This document shows positions 36,889 through 45,661 of a stretch of DNA of 64,000 bases, one piece after another (position 1 is the stretch's first letter; each line of letters begins with the position of its first letter). Source of the DNA: Geomonas diazotrophica. Its GTDB lineage: Bacteria; Desulfobacterota; Desulfuromonadia; Geobacterales; Geobacteraceae. The notes under the pieces are model-generated. The model made no database searches. It was given only the letters and a program-made list of their open reading frames with translations, and was not told the origin of the DNA. Where the stretch lies: assembly GCF_018919385.1 (NCBI RefSeq), contig NZ_JAHLMF010000001.1, forward strand, positions 372,001 through 436,000, read 5' to 3'. The position numbers and the translations under genes are program-made.

Positions 36889-37338
36889 TCAGGCCGCGGT
36901 GCAGGTCCGGTGCGGGGGAAGCTGGTTCACGCTCAGCCAGTAGTTCATCACCTGCTTCATGTTTTCGCAGAACTGACCGTAGTCCACGGGTTTGCGGATG
37001 TAGCTGTTGGCGCCCAGGCGGTAGCTGTCCAGGATGTCCTGCTCCTCGGTGGACGAGGTGAACACGATCACCGGGATGGAGCGGGTCTTCGCCTCCTCCC
37101 GCATGCGACGCAGCACCTCCAGACCGTTCACCTTGGGGAGCTTCAGATCGAGCAGCACCAGAAGCGGCGTGGGCGCCTGTTCGGCCCCGGCGTTGCGCCC
37201 GGTACCGAATAGGTGCTCCAGCGCTTCGGCGCCGTCGCGCGCTACCACGATGCCGTACGGCATGTGCTTGCGTATCGCCCTGAGGGTCAGAGCCTCGTCG
37301 TCAGGGTTGTCCTCGACCAGCAGGATCATCTTGTTCAC
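36889..37338 (-). CDS. Single-domain response regulator (Rcp1-like CheY)
   Basis: 149 residues, one receiver domain. Acidic pocket VEDNPDDEAL, phospho-accepting Asp in LLVLLDLKLPKVNG, Thr/Ser in VIVFTSSTEEQD and the Lys in IRKPVDY. The DNPDD and long loop are of the Rcp1 type, regulators usually partnered with phytochrome-like or hybrid kinases; none is present here. Start is GTG at 37338 after AGGAGGACTCCC. No output domain. Confidence 0.9.
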   Translation of the reverse strand: MNKMILLVEDNPDDEALTLRAIRKHMPYGIVVARDGAEALEHLFGTGRNAGAEQAPTPLLVLLDLKLPKVNGLEVLRRMREEAKTRSIPVIVFTSSTEEQDILDSYRLGANSYIRKPVDYGQFCENMKQVMNYWLSVNQLPPHRTCTAA

Positions 37339-37448
37339 GGGAGTCCTCCTTGCTAGAGAGATAGCGGCAGCAAGTTTGTAACAAACTTTTAACGCGTTTA
37401 CAATAATTTTTTAATAATTTCGTTCTCAGACCAATCTTAATCCAACTG

Positions 37449-37478
37449 TTGATTTTTCCGCTCCCCCTGTGCGATACT
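37449..37478 (+). promoter_or_regulatory. Probable promoter of tatA
   Basis: TTGATT (37449-37454), an 18-base spacer and GATACT (37473-37478), 34 bases before the ATG. Confidence 0.4.
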
Positions 37479-37512
37479 GCAGCATCTTACGCAATTCACA
37501 AAGGGAGGTCAT

Positions 37513-37704
37513 ATGTTTGGATTCGGAATGCCGGAGCTCATTATTATCCTGGTGATCGTGCTCGTGGTGTTCGGAGCCGGCCGGCTCCCGGAGATCGGCG
37601 GAGCGCTCGGCAAGAGCATCAGGAACTTCAAGAAGGCTTCCAGCGGCAAGGACGAAATTGAGATTAAAGCCGGCCGCCCGGATGACGATAAGAAAGGGAG
37701 CTAG
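37513..37704 (+). CDS. tatA: Twin-arginine translocase protein TatA/TatE
   Basis: 63 residues: N-terminal membrane helix (5-20), [23 protein letters not shown] hinge and amphipathic helix (split: [23 protein letters not shown]), and a short acidic/basic tail. It forms the Tat translocation pore with TatC. No tatC lies adjacent, so this is a stand-alone copy. RBS AAGGGAGG at 37500-37507. Confidence 0.93.
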   Translation: MFGFGMPELIIILVIVLVVFGAGRLPEIGGALGKSIRNFKKASSGKDEIEIKAGRPDDDKKGS

Positions 37705-37738
37705 CTCCAGCTCATTAGTTTGCGTCCCCGTCGTTCCG

Positions 37739-37777
37739 AGGTCTCCGCTGCAGCTAGCGGGGACCTTTTGTTTTTTG
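37739..37777 (+). terminator. Terminator after tatA
   Basis: AGGTCTCCGCT (37739-37749) pairs with AGCGGGGACCT (37756-37766; one G-T pair), followed by TTTGTTTTTT. Confidence 0.75.
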
Positions 37778-37819
37778 GCGCGGCATATCGGCAGATCAGG
37801 CCGTCACACCGGAATAATC

Positions 37820-39715
37820 ATGAAAAAACACCATAAAGACGCCCCTGCCCCCCCGGGCACCGGACAGATCGTAGAGCTCCTGGTTGCCACCGGCGTCATC
37901 ACCAACCAACAGCTTCTCTATGCCCAGCGCGTGCACGGGAAGTTGCAATCCACGAAGACACTGATCGACGTGCTCCAGGAGCTGGAGTACATAAAGCGCG
38001 AGGACGTGGTGCGGACCCTGCGCGAGAACAGCCTTTCCATCCGGATCGGCGACCTGCTGGTCGAACTCGGCTACCTGAAGCAAAGCGAACTCCTCACCGC
38101 GCTTAACCTGCAAAAGGAAGGGGGCACCCCGCGCAAGATGCTCGGGGACATCATCGTGGAAAAAGGGTTCATCGAGGAACGCAGGCTGACCGAGGTGCTT
38201 TCCTTCCAGCTCGGCTTCCCGATGGCGGAGTTGGAATTCCGCAAACTGGACCGAAAACTGTTCGCCAAGGCCCCCTTCGAGGTGTTCCGGGACGAACTCT
38301 TCGTCCCCTACGCCGTCGACGAGGAGGGGGCGACGCTGGTAGCCTTCGCCAACCCCCTGGAGAAGTACTCGCGTCTGTCAGCCGAAAAGATCTTCGGCAG
38401 GAACGTGAAGCCTGCCATCGCCACCCGTACCGCCATCCTCTCCGCCATCGCCGCGGCACAAAAAACCGCCGGCGACGATACCACCGTGCCCGACGAGAGC
38501 ACCGTGGTAGGGATGATCAACAAGCTCTTCGACGACGCCATGACCATGGGGGCCAGTGACATCCACATCGAGCCGCTCAGGGACCGGCTCCGCATACGGC
38601 TGCGCCACGACGGGGTCATGATGCCGCACATGGAGCTGTCGCTCGACCTCGCGCCGCAGCTCTCCTCTCGCATCAAGGTCATGGCCCAGGCCGACATCGC
38701 CGAAAAGAGGCGCCACCAGGACGGTCGCATCATCTACGAGAGCCGGCTGCACGGCTTCAACCTCGACATGCGCGTCTCCTTCTACATCACCATCTTCGGC
38801 GAGAAGATCGTACTGCGTCTTTTGAACAAGAAGGAGGCCATCCTCGAGGTCTCGCAGATCGGCATGGCGCCGCGCATGCTCAAGCAGTTCATGGAGGACG
38901 CCCTGGAGACCCCGTCCGGGGTCATGATCATCACCGGCCCCACCGGTAGCGGCAAGACCTCGACCCTCTACGGCTGCGTGAGCCACCTGAACAACATCAA
39001 CACCAGCATCATCACGGCCGAGGACCCGGTGGAGTACGTCATTGAGGGGGTGGCCCAATGCTCCATTAACAACAAGATCGGGGTGACCTTCGAGGAAACC
39101 CTGCGCCACATGGTGCGCCAGGACCCGGACGTGATCGTCCTCGGAGAGATCCGCGATACTTTCTCCGCCGAGACCGCCATCCAGGCGGCCTTGACCGGCC
39201 ACAAGGTGCTCACCACCTTCCACACCGAGGACAGCATCGGCGGCCTGCTGCGGCTGATGAACATGCAGATCGAGTCGTTCCTGATCTCCTCCACCGTGGT
39301 CTGCGTGGTCGCCCAGCGCCTGCTGCGCCTGGTCTGCAACGACTGCGCCGAGCCTTACATCCCCGCACCGGCGGAGTACGGACGGATGGGGATGTCGGCC
39401 AAGGACCTGGCCGGAGCCAACTTCCGGGCGGGCAGGGGGTGCACCAACTGCCGATTCACCGGATTCAAGGGGAGGAGCGCCGTTTTCGAACTCCTGGTCC
39501 TGAATGAACCGGTGAAGGAGGCGATCCTGCAGAACCGGTCCTCAGCCGAGATCCGCAGGCTCAGCATGGAGACCTCCGGGCTGGTGACCCTGTTCGAGGA
39601 CGGCCTGGTGAAGGCAGCCAACGGGCTGATATCGGTCCACGAGGTGCTGCGCGACCTTCCCCGCATAGGCACGCCCAGGCCGCTCATGGAACTCCGGCGC
39701 ATCCTCGGATACTGA
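37820..39715 (+). CDS. GspE/PilB-family ATPase with tandem MshEN domains
   Basis: 631 residues. The N-terminal part (about 10-210) holds two MshEN-type pairs, for example IRIGDLLVELGYLKQSELL and KMLGDIIVEKGFIEERRL, motifs that bind c-di-GMP in MshE-type ATPases. The ATPase core follows, with Walker A GPTGSGKTSTLYG (about 373-385), Asp box EDPVEYVIEG, a Walker B region VIVLGEIRD, and a tetra-cysteine zinc motif CNDCAEPY...GCTNCRF. Powers pilus or type II secretion assembly. No pilM-Q or gsp genes adjoin, so its machine is elsewhere. The start at 37820 is the first ATG after the tatA terminator; frame is open upstream. Confidence 0.88.
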   Translation: MKKHHKDAPAPPGTGQIVELLVATGVITNQQLLYAQRVHGKLQSTKTLIDVLQELEYIKREDVVRTLRENSLSIRIGDLLVELGYLKQSELLTALNLQKEGGTPRKMLGDIIVEKGFIEERRLTEVLSFQLGFPMAELEFRKLDRKLFAKAPFEVFRDELFVPYAVDEEGATLVAFANPLEKYSRLSAEKIFGRNVKPAIATRTAILSAIAAAQKTAGDDTTVPDESTVVGMINKLFDDAMTMGASDIHIEPLRDRLRIRLRHDGVMMPHMELSLDLAPQLSSRIKVMAQADIAEKRRHQDGRIIYESRLHGFNLDMRVSFYITIFGEKIVLRLLNKKEAILEVSQIGMAPRMLKQFMEDALETPSGVMIITGPTGSGKTSTLYGCVSHLNNINTSIITAEDPVEYVIEGVAQCSINNKIGVTFEETLRHMVRQDPDVIVLGEIRDTFSAETAIQAALTGHKVLTTFHTEDSIGGLLRLMNMQIESFLISSTVVCVVAQRLLRLVCNDCAEPYIPAPAEYGRMGMSAKDLAGANFRAGRGCTNCRFTGFKGRSAVFELLVLNEPVKEAILQNRSSAEIRRLSMETSGLVTLFEDGLVKAANGLISVHEVLRDLPRIGTPRPLMELRRILGY

Positions 39716-39755
39716 GGGAAGGCAAGAGATGCACAGTGCAAGGAGAGCAGTTGAC

Positions 39756-40607
39756 ATGAACCAGCAAACCTCGATCGTTGAGGTGATCAAGGCGCGGCTC
39801 GCGGAGGGAAGCCTCAGCATCCCGGTGTTCCACGTGGTAGCCATCAGGCTGCAGCAGGCGCTGGCGCGTCCCGACTTCGACATCAAGGAGGTGCACCAGC
39901 TACTGAACGCGGATCCCGGCATCGCCACCGGCGTCCTCAGGGCGGCCAACTCCGCCTTCTACGCCGGGCTTACCAAGGTGAGCACGATCCGGGAGGCGAT
40001 CATCAGGCTGGGCGCCAACGAGGTGGCCAACCTGGCCATGGTCACCACGCAGCAGGACCTGTACCGCTCCAACGACACCCGGTACAACGCCGTGATGCAG
40101 ACGCTATGGAAGCATTCTTTCTGCTGCGCGGTGGGGAGCAAGTGGCTCGCGCAAAAGGTGGGGTTCGCAGCGCAGGCGCAGGAGGCCTTCCTGGGAGGGC
40201 TGCTGCACGACCTGGGCAAACTGTTCCTCCTGAAGTGCATGGAGGAGGTGGGCCGTGAGCAGCATTTCAACGGGGTCACCAGCCAGGCGGTGCTGAGGGA
40301 GGTGCTCTCGACGCTGCACGTCGAGCAGGGGTACCAGCTCATGGTGCAGTGGCAGATGCCGCAGATCTACTGCGACATCGTCGCCGGACACCAGCAGGAG
40401 CGCTGGGATCAGGGCAACGTGCTGCTGGCCATGGTGCGGCTTGCGAACCTGGCGTGCCGCAAGCTCGGCATCGGGATGAACCGCGACCCCTCGGTCCTGC
40501 TCTTCGCCTCCGGCGAGGCACAAGTGCTGGGCCTCAAGGAGACCGCCCTGGCGGAGCTGGAGATCGTCATCGAGGACGCGCTCGCCGTCCCCATTTCAGC
40601 GGAATAA
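39756..40607 (+). CDS. HDOD domain protein
   Basis: 283 residues, an HDOD domain (about 15-215) with ADPGIATGVLRAANSAFYAG and FLGGLLHDLGKLFLL, followed by a short C-terminal helical part. HDOD proteins are non-catalytic relatives of HD hydrolases that act in signalling of motility and stress. It lies 40 bases after the PilB-like gene and is likely co-transcribed, linking it functionally. The start at 39756 follows AAGGAGAG. Confidence 0.85.
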   Translation: MNQQTSIVEVIKARLAEGSLSIPVFHVVAIRLQQALARPDFDIKEVHQLLNADPGIATGVLRAANSAFYAGLTKVSTIREAIIRLGANEVANLAMVTTQQDLYRSNDTRYNAVMQTLWKHSFCCAVGSKWLAQKVGFAAQAQEAFLGGLLHDLGKLFLLKCMEEVGREQHFNGVTSQAVLREVLSTLHVEQGYQLMVQWQMPQIYCDIVAGHQQERWDQGNVLLAMVRLANLACRKLGIGMNRDPSVLLFASGEAQVLGLKETALAELEIVIEDALAVPISAE

Positions 40608-40627
40608 GATCGGGCGGCGTCCCTATT

Positions 40628-41011
40628 TTAGTGCAGCCACCGCTTGAGCAGCTCCGGGTTGAGCGGCTTTGGCAGAACGGCCACCACTCCCAGGCTCTTG
40701 CACTGCTCTATGTCCTTGGGATCTTCCGAGGAGGAGAGCGCGAAGACCTTGAGCGCCTTGGTTCGGTCGTTGCTGCGCAGCCGCTGCAGCACCCCGACCC
40801 CGTCGATCTTCGGCAGCTTCATGTCCAGCAGCACGAAGTTGGGTTCATGGTGCCCCCCCCAATTCGTCCCCTCTCCCAGGAGCATCCCCAACGCTTCAGC
40901 CCCGTCGCGCGCAACCGTCACCTTGTCGTAGCCCGCTTTCTTCAGGGCCCGCAAGGCGAGTTCTTCGCAATTGCTGTTATCTTCGACCAGCAAAATCTCA
41001 GCTTCTTGCAT
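40628..41011 (-). CDS. Single-domain response regulator (CheY-like)
   Basis: 127 residues, a single receiver domain: VEDNSNCEELALRAL acidic pocket, Asp in VLLDMKLPKIDG, Ser in VFALSSSEDPKD and Lys in LPKPLNPE. Same Rcp1-like style as the regulator at 36889 and on the same strand; the two flank tatA-pilB-HDOD. The start at 41011 follows GGAGGCGCT. No kinase nearby. Confidence 0.9.
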   Translation of the reverse strand: MQEAEILLVEDNSNCEELALRALKKAGYDKVTVARDGAEALGMLLGEGTNWGGHHEPNFVLLDMKLPKIDGVGVLQRLRSNDRTKALKVFALSSSEDPKDIEQCKSLGVVAVLPKPLNPELLKRWLH

Positions 41012-41433
41012 AGCGCCTCCAAAAACTGCCATCCAGGGTCCTTTCTCACTGTCACACGAGGGTTGGTTATTCGACGGTTCCCGGGTGAATTGAATTAAAT
41101 TTTATTTAACACGTATTTTTACAAATCAGACTGTCGCTCGCGCTCCAGCCCTGCTGCCGATTGGTTTTCATCTTCCAGCGTCACGCCATCCAAACATCTG
41201 TCAGCGGCCGCCATTTCGCTGGCTTTGCGGCCACAACCGGGCACAAACTGAGGAGTATTGAGAGCAGCCACCTAGGCTATGACATTGACAGAACCAACCT
41301 CTGAGTCAGGGATAATTTTATATCATACATTAACCAATACACAAATAGGGTTTTTCGAAAGTCATACAAAAAAAAGGCGCCGCGGCAGTGAGTTCACACA
41401 GACGCGACGCCCTTGTTGTCCGCTTGGTCGACG
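41012..41433. other. 422-base gap, AT-richer than surroundings
   Basis: Between the CheY-like gene and the hemerythrin gene. Both flanking genes are on the minus strand. It holds an AT-rich tract (41085-41125) likely to carry the promoter of the response regulator, and near 41368 the hemerythrin terminator. The base composition falls well below the GC-rich average of the coding regions. No coding sequence, tRNA or repeat of the two local families was recognised in it. Confidence 0.5.
41368..41411 (-). terminator. Terminator of the DUF748-hemerythrin operon
   Basis: GGCGCCGCG (41376-41384) pairs with CGCGACGCC (41403-41411; one mismatch); on the minus strand the stem runs into TTTTTTTT. Confidence 0.7.
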
Positions 41434-41946
41434 CTATCCCTCGACCGGTGCTCCGCGTGAGGACTTGCGCCCTTCCCGCTTGCTTCTTTGGAATGCCAGG
41501 GCAATTTCGTGCTGCTGCTCCTTGCCGAGCGCTTTCCTCGCCATCTTGAACACCTCTTTCTCCTCCTCCTGCATGTGGTGCTCGACGATCTCGCCGAGCA
41601 CCTTCAGCTTCGCCACCCAGCGCTCGTCATCCACCGCCAGGGATTGGAAGGTCCCCAGCATGGCCTTGGCGACCTGGTGCTCCTCGAACGCCTGCAGCAC
41701 CTTGTCGCGGATCTCCTCGTTCTGCTCCAGGGCGCTATAGAAGAAGCGCTCCTCCCCTTCCATGTGCAGTTCCAGCTCCTCCTCCAACTGCGAGAACAGC
41801 TTCTGCAGTGAGGAGATCTCCTTCTTGCCCGCCTTTTCCGCCTTGTCGAAAAGGTAGCGGGCCTTTTCGTGGTCCTGCTTCAGCAGGTCGAAGATGGTCA
41901 TCTCCGCCCTGCTTTGCGACTCGCTCGACTTCTGGCCTGTAGGCAT
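41434..41946 (-). CDS. Hemerythrin-domain protein
   Basis: 170 residues, four-helix hemerythrin HHE domain with the iron-ligand His/Glu sets in QDHEKARYLFDKAE, ELHMEGEERFFY, FEEHQVAKAM and VEHHMQEEEKEVF. Such proteins bind a di-iron centre for oxygen or NO sensing or storage. The Lys/Arg-rich tail after about residue 150 is outside the domain. Last gene of a five-gene minus-strand stress operon. Start at 41946 after AAAGGAGACAGC. Confidence 0.88.
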   Translation of the reverse strand: MPTGQKSSESQSRAEMTIFDLLKQDHEKARYLFDKAEKAGKKEISSLQKLFSQLEEELELHMEGEERFFYSALEQNEEIRDKVLQAFEEHQVAKAMLGTFQSLAVDDERWVAKLKVLGEIVEHHMQEEEKEVFKMARKALGKEQQHEIALAFQRSKREGRKSSRGAPVEG

Positions 41947-41988
41947 TTGCTGTCTCCTTTAGGCGCCACGGCAAATGGCACCCATACA

Positions 41989-42015
41989 TGTAGGGGCGAA
42001 CTTCCGTTCGCCCCC
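41989..42015. repeat. Single GGGGCGAA palindrome (half-element)
   Basis: TGTAGGGGCGAACTTCCGTT then CGCCCCC: one end of the MITE-like element seen twice elsewhere, here without the second end. Between the hemerythrin and general-stress genes. Confidence 0.65.
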
Positions 42016-42048
42016 GCGTTGCTACTACCCGGATTTTCGTTACCGCTC

Positions 42049-42612
42049 CTATGCCATCCCCCTCGGCTTGGGCTTGTCGGAGCTGGCGAAGTCCGCTTTG
42101 GACTCGCCTTCCGAGCCGATGTCGGCTGCGCCGGTCTGCTTCAGAATTTCGATGGCGCGCTTTTTCCAGTCCGCATTGTCGCAGTGCACGGAAAGAAGGA
42201 TCCCCCCTTCCTTCACCCGCCCTTCGTAGCGTTTGGCCTCGTACTCAGGGATGCCCATGCCGATGAGCGCCCCTGCGACCCCGCCGATCACCCCGCCTGC
42301 GCCCACGCCTGCCAGCGCCGCGACGATCGGCCCCGCGGCGATGAAGGGGCCGACGCCCGGGATGGCCAGGGCGCCTATGCCGCTCAGCCACCCCAAGGCC
42401 CCGCCGATCACCGCGCCGGTGCCGGCACCCGCGGTAGAGCCTTCCGGAACCTTGGTGTGCTTTTCATGGGCGAAGTCCTTGGTGCCTACGTTCTCGGAAA
42501 ACAGGACCGAGATGTCCGTGTTGCGGAAGTCCGCCGCGCGCAGCGACTCTACTGCCTGTTCAACGCTGTCGCGGCTGCGGTAGATACCGAAAACTGCCGT
42601 GTTCTTTGCCAT
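42049..42612 (-). CDS. General stress protein (YflT/17M-like) with glycine-rich membrane segment
   Basis: 187 residues. N-terminal AVFGIYRSRDSVEQAVESLR is the alpha/beta start of the general stress protein 17M/YflT domain. The middle (about 60-125) is a Gly/Ala-rich hydrophobic stretch with GAVIGGALGWLSGIGALAIP, a glycine-zipper-like segment, then IPEYEAKRYEGRVKEGGILL closes the domain. Probably membrane associated. Fourth gene of the stress operon. Biochemical function unknown. Confidence 0.75.
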   Translation of the reverse strand: MAKNTAVFGIYRSRDSVEQAVESLRAADFRNTDISVLFSENVGTKDFAHEKHTKVPEGSTAGAGTGAVIGGALGWLSGIGALAIPGVGPFIAAGPIVAALAGVGAGGVIGGVAGALIGMGIPEYEAKRYEGRVKEGGILLSVHCDNADWKKRAIEILKQTGAADIGSEGESKADFASSDKPKPRGMA

Positions 42613-42657
42613 GATGAACCTCCTTTTTCTGGTGCTGCCGGTTTGGCGGTGCCCGCT

Positions 42658-42843
42658 TTATTTATGCTCCGGAGGCTCAGGCACCTTGGCTCCCTTCTCG
42701 CGCGCCTCCGAAAGACCGATGGCCACCGCCTGCTTGCGGTCGGTCACCTTTTTGCCGCTGCCACCGCTTTTCAGTTCCCCCTTCTTGAACTTGTCCATCA
42801 CCTCGTGCACCGTTTCCTGCGCCTTCTTGCCGTATTTCGCCAT
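42658..42843 (-). CDS. DUF6496-family small basic protein
   Basis: 61 residues, MAKYGKKAQETVHEVMDKF then KKGELKSGGSGKKVTDRKQA and AIGLSEAREKGAKVP, matching a small family often found near stress genes. Start at 42843 follows GGAGGAAAAGGTC. Probably cytosolic and nucleic-acid or protein binding, but its function is unknown. Confidence 0.8.
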   Translation of the reverse strand: MAKYGKKAQETVHEVMDKFKKGELKSGGSGKKVTDRKQAVAIGLSEAREKGAKVPEPPEHK

Positions 42844-42872
42844 GACCTTTTCCTCCTTCGTCCTGCGACCTT

Positions 42873-43025
42873 CTAGATGCGCCCCAATAGCACCAGGATC
42901 AACAGGATCAGCAGGACCAGCCCCAAGCCTCCGCTTGGGTAATAACCCCATCCGGCGCTGTAGGGCCAGGTGGGGAGTGAACCGACGAGCAGCAAGATCA
43001 CGATCACAAGCAGAATCAACCTCAT
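42873..43025 (-). CDS. DUF3309-family 50-residue membrane protein
   Basis: Translating the minus strand from ATG at 43025 gives 50 residues: a hydrophobic helix LILLVIVILLLVGSLPTWPY, a glycine/tyrosine turn SAGWGYYPSGG, and a second hydrophobic helix LVLLILLILVLLGRI. This is the DUF3309 pattern. AAAAGGAGGAAGAC precedes the start. In the middle of the five-gene stress operon; no function known. Confidence 0.85.
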   Translation of the reverse strand: MRLILLVIVILLLVGSLPTWPYSAGWGYYPSGGLGLVLLILLILVLLGRI

Positions 43026-43065
43026 GTCTTCCTCCTTTTCCCTCCGGGAATCTGCTGCTGTTGCA

Positions 43066-44691
43066 TCACTTCCTTTTGCCGAGCGCGGTGACGTCCCTCT
43101 CGAAGGTGGGCAGAATGGCCTTTATGAAGGCATTGCGGATCAGCTCCACCACGACTTGCCATGTGCTGGTCCTCGGGTTTTGCACCGGGCCGGAGATGTC
43201 CGCCTTGGTCGCTACCTGGTCCCGCGGCCTGTTTTCCAGCAGCTTGGCGATTCCCCCAACCAGCATCTCGTAGACCCTGTGGAAGAACCCCTTGTTCTTA
43301 TCCTGGCGCCGGTCATATACCTTCATGTCCTTGAAAAAGGGTTTGATGTAGCCGTTCACCCTGTTGTTCTTCACGTGCAGCTCCGTGACCAGCGAAAAGG
43401 TGCCGGCGGTGACGTCGAAGTTTCCGTAGCTGCGCAGCAGGCCGTTCAGTGAGACGAGCTGGGTGTTGTCGATTTTCAGGTAGAGGTCGAGGTCGGGCCC
43501 CTTGTCCTCGGGGCGGAAGGTAGCCGTCGCCTCGGTGACGCCGCTCCCCATGAATCTGCCGGAGAGCCTGGCCTTGGCCGGCCCCTTGGAAAACTGGTTG
43601 GAGAAGTTGTCGAGGTAGAGGTTCGCGTCCGACAGGAAAAGGCGGACCTTTTTGCCCCCGTAGTCGTTGATGAACCCCACGTTGGCGTCGGTCAGGATGA
43701 AGTGCTCGATGGTCAGTACCAGGTTCGGCTTGTTGCTCACCTCCTTGGCCGCCCTCTTCACCTTCTCCGCCCTTCTCGCCTCCGCGCGGGCCGTCTCCGG
43801 GGTGTGGATGTAGTCGAGCCTGACGCCGTTAATGTTCAGGTTCTTGAGCCGGGCCGTCTGCACCTTGCGGCCGAACTCGACGTCGCCGCTCGCGCTCAGG
43901 ACGCCCCCCTCGATCCTGACGTTGGAGCGGGCGGCCAACTGGGCGAAATAGGCGATGGGAACCTTGGCGAGTTCGATAACGGCCTTCACCGCGGGGGTCG
44001 GCTCCGCCAGGAAGTCCGCCCGTCCCTCCACCCGACCATGCCCGGTACCGAAGATGTCGGTTTCCATCTGGAAATCGGACGGGTACACCTTGTCCGGCAG
44101 GTGTATGTTGCGGATGTTGTTGGCCGACAGGTTCAGGTGGGTGAGCTTCAGAGGTCGCTTGGGGTCCTCATCGATGTAGGTGAGGCTTCCATCGGTGATC
44201 TTCAAAAGGTTGATCTTCAGAGGGTAGATCGCCTCGAAGGCCTGTTGCCATCCCTTCTGCTTCATGGGTACCTTGCTGGCGGCCTCGCTTTTCAGCTGCT
44301 GCAAGTCGACATGGATCTTCGGCCCGTCGACCCTCATGTCGCCGACCAGTCTCCCGGACAATACCTCGCGCCACTGGACGCTGGCCCTTAGGTAGGGAAA
44401 CTCGGCCACCGGCGGCTCCGGGTGCGCCTCCTGGGTTATCGTCAACCCCTTCAGGGTTACAGAGAGGCCGATCAGGCTGAAGTGCAGTCTGGGGAGCCTG
44501 ACCTTGTACCCCTTGAGGCTCTGGTTCATCTTCTTTTCCGTGGTGCGCCGCAACGGTTCATCGATGAAGAAGCTGGCGATGAAGGCGATGAGGACGAGGG
44601 AGACCATTATCCCCACGATCCAGAGCAGGACCTTCGGGACGGCCAGCCCGTGTCGAGTGTCGCGCGGCGCCGGTTCCTTCGGTTCAACCAT
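43066..44691 (-). CDS. DUF748/AsmA-like envelope protein
   Basis: 541 residues. One N-terminal membrane anchor (VLLWIVGIMVSLVLIAFIAS, about 20-39), then a long beta-rich periplasmic part with LSGRLVGDMRVDGPKI and LKNLNINGVRLDYI, typical of DUF748/AsmA-type bridge proteins linked to lipid transport or envelope integrity. First gene of the stress operon; a TTGACA-16-TACATT promoter lies 58 bases upstream. The start at 44691 follows CAGGAGATCGTT; the frame is open to 44730. Confidence 0.78.
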   Translation of the reverse strand: MVEPKEPAPRDTRHGLAVPKVLLWIVGIMVSLVLIAFIASFFIDEPLRRTTEKKMNQSLKGYKVRLPRLHFSLIGLSVTLKGLTITQEAHPEPPVAEFPYLRASVQWREVLSGRLVGDMRVDGPKIHVDLQQLKSEAASKVPMKQKGWQQAFEAIYPLKINLLKITDGSLTYIDEDPKRPLKLTHLNLSANNIRNIHLPDKVYPSDFQMETDIFGTGHGRVEGRADFLAEPTPAVKAVIELAKVPIAYFAQLAARSNVRIEGGVLSASGDVEFGRKVQTARLKNLNINGVRLDYIHTPETARAEARRAEKVKRAAKEVSNKPNLVLTIEHFILTDANVGFINDYGGKKVRLFLSDANLYLDNFSNQFSKGPAKARLSGRFMGSGVTEATATFRPEDKGPDLDLYLKIDNTQLVSLNGLLRSYGNFDVTAGTFSLVTELHVKNNRVNGYIKPFFKDMKVYDRRQDKNKGFFHRVYEMLVGGIAKLLENRPRDQVATKADISGPVQNPRTSTWQVVVELIRNAFIKAILPTFERDVTALGKRK

Positions 44692-44748
44692 AACGATCTC
44701 CTGTAGTTGCAGATGGAGGAGTCCAAGCAAAGTAAAGGCACGCTAATA

Positions 44749-44776
44749 AATGTATGCATTGCATGCCTGTTGTCAA
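44749..44776 (-). promoter_or_regulatory. Promoter of the DUF748-hemerythrin operon with ATGCA palindrome
   Basis: On the minus strand TTGACA (44776-44771), a 16-base spacer and TACATT (44754-44749). A perfect 11-base palindrome ATGCATTGCAT (44754-44764) lies in the spacer and touches the -10, in the gap shared with the divergent Ku gene. Confidence 0.6.
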
Positions 44777-44884
44777 TCGCGGGGAGCGCTTTACCCCTCC
44801 CCCCGCCTTCAATCATGGTAAAATTCCAGCTGTGCCTGCACCCGACGCGGCGGCAATGAAAGTCTGCACCCGAGGAGGTCAAAC

Positions 44885-45661
44885 ATGAGAGCTATGTGGT
44901 CCGGTTCGATAAGCTTCGGACTGGTGAACATCCCGGTGAAACTCTATAGCGGCTCCCAGAGCAACTCTCTGGACCTGGACATGCTGCGTAAGAACGATCT
45001 TTGCCCAATCAAGTACCTGCGGGTCTGCAAGACCGACAACAAGGAAGTCCCCTACGAGGAGATCGTCAAAGGGTACGAGTACAGCGACGGCGAGTACATC
45101 GTGCTGACCGACGAGGACTTCGTAAACGCCAGCCTGGAAAAGACCCACCTGATCGACATCGTCGACTTCATCGACGAGAAAGAGATAGACACCCGCTACT
45201 TCGAGAAGCCCTACTACCTCGAGCCTGACAAAAGCGGTCCCAAGGCCTATGCGCTGCTCAGGGAGGCGTTGAAGCGGTCGGGCAAGGTGGGGGTTGCCTA
45301 CTACGTCCTGAGAAACCGCGGCAGCCTCGGCATCGTCCGGCCGCTGGACGACCTGCTGGTCTTGAACCAGATCCGGTATGCCGAGGAGCTGCGCGACGCC
45401 TCGGATCTCAAGCTGCCCGGCAACGAGCAGGTGCGGGAGCAGGAGGTGGCCCTGGCCCTGTCCCTGATCGACCAGTTGACGGTGAAGTTCGACCCGGTGA
45501 AGTACAGGGACCAGTACATCGACGACCTGAAAAAGCTGATCGAAGAGAAGGCGCAGGGGCGCCAGCCGGCACCGGCCAAGGCCCCGCCTCCGCCGAAGGT
45601 GGCTGACATGATGGCCCTTTTGAAGGAGAGCCTGAAGCAGAAGCGGAAAGAAGCGGCGTAG
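44885..45661 (+). CDS. ku: DNA end-binding protein Ku
   Basis: 258 residues, bacterial Ku: MRAMWSGSISFGLVNIPVKLY start, beta-barrel core with RDDLL-type LGIVRPLDDLLVLNQIRYAEEL, and a Lys-rich C-terminal tail (PPPPKVADMMALLKESLKQK) that recruits LigD. It dimerises on DNA ends and starts non-homologous end joining. GAGGAGGTCAAAC precedes the start. Its partner LigD begins 18 kb downstream at 63793. First of a plus-strand run with SRPBCC, dehydrogenase and YihY. Confidence 0.96.
   Translation: MRAMWSGSISFGLVNIPVKLYSGSQSNSLDLDMLRKNDLCPIKYLRVCKTDNKEVPYEEIVKGYEYSDGEYIVLTDEDFVNASLEKTHLIDIVDFIDEKEIDTRYFEKPYYLEPDKSGPKAYALLREALKRSGKVGVAYYVLRNRGSLGIVRPLDDLLVLNQIRYAEELRDASDLKLPGNEQVREQEVALALSLIDQLTVKFDPVKYRDQYIDDLKKLIEEKAQGRQPAPAKAPPPPKVADMMALLKESLKQKRKEAA

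Noticed and set aside
41279-41740. Plus-strand open frame starting in the AT-rich gap
   Set aside because: Most of it lies antisense to the hemerythrin gene, and the part in the gap has no ribosome site.
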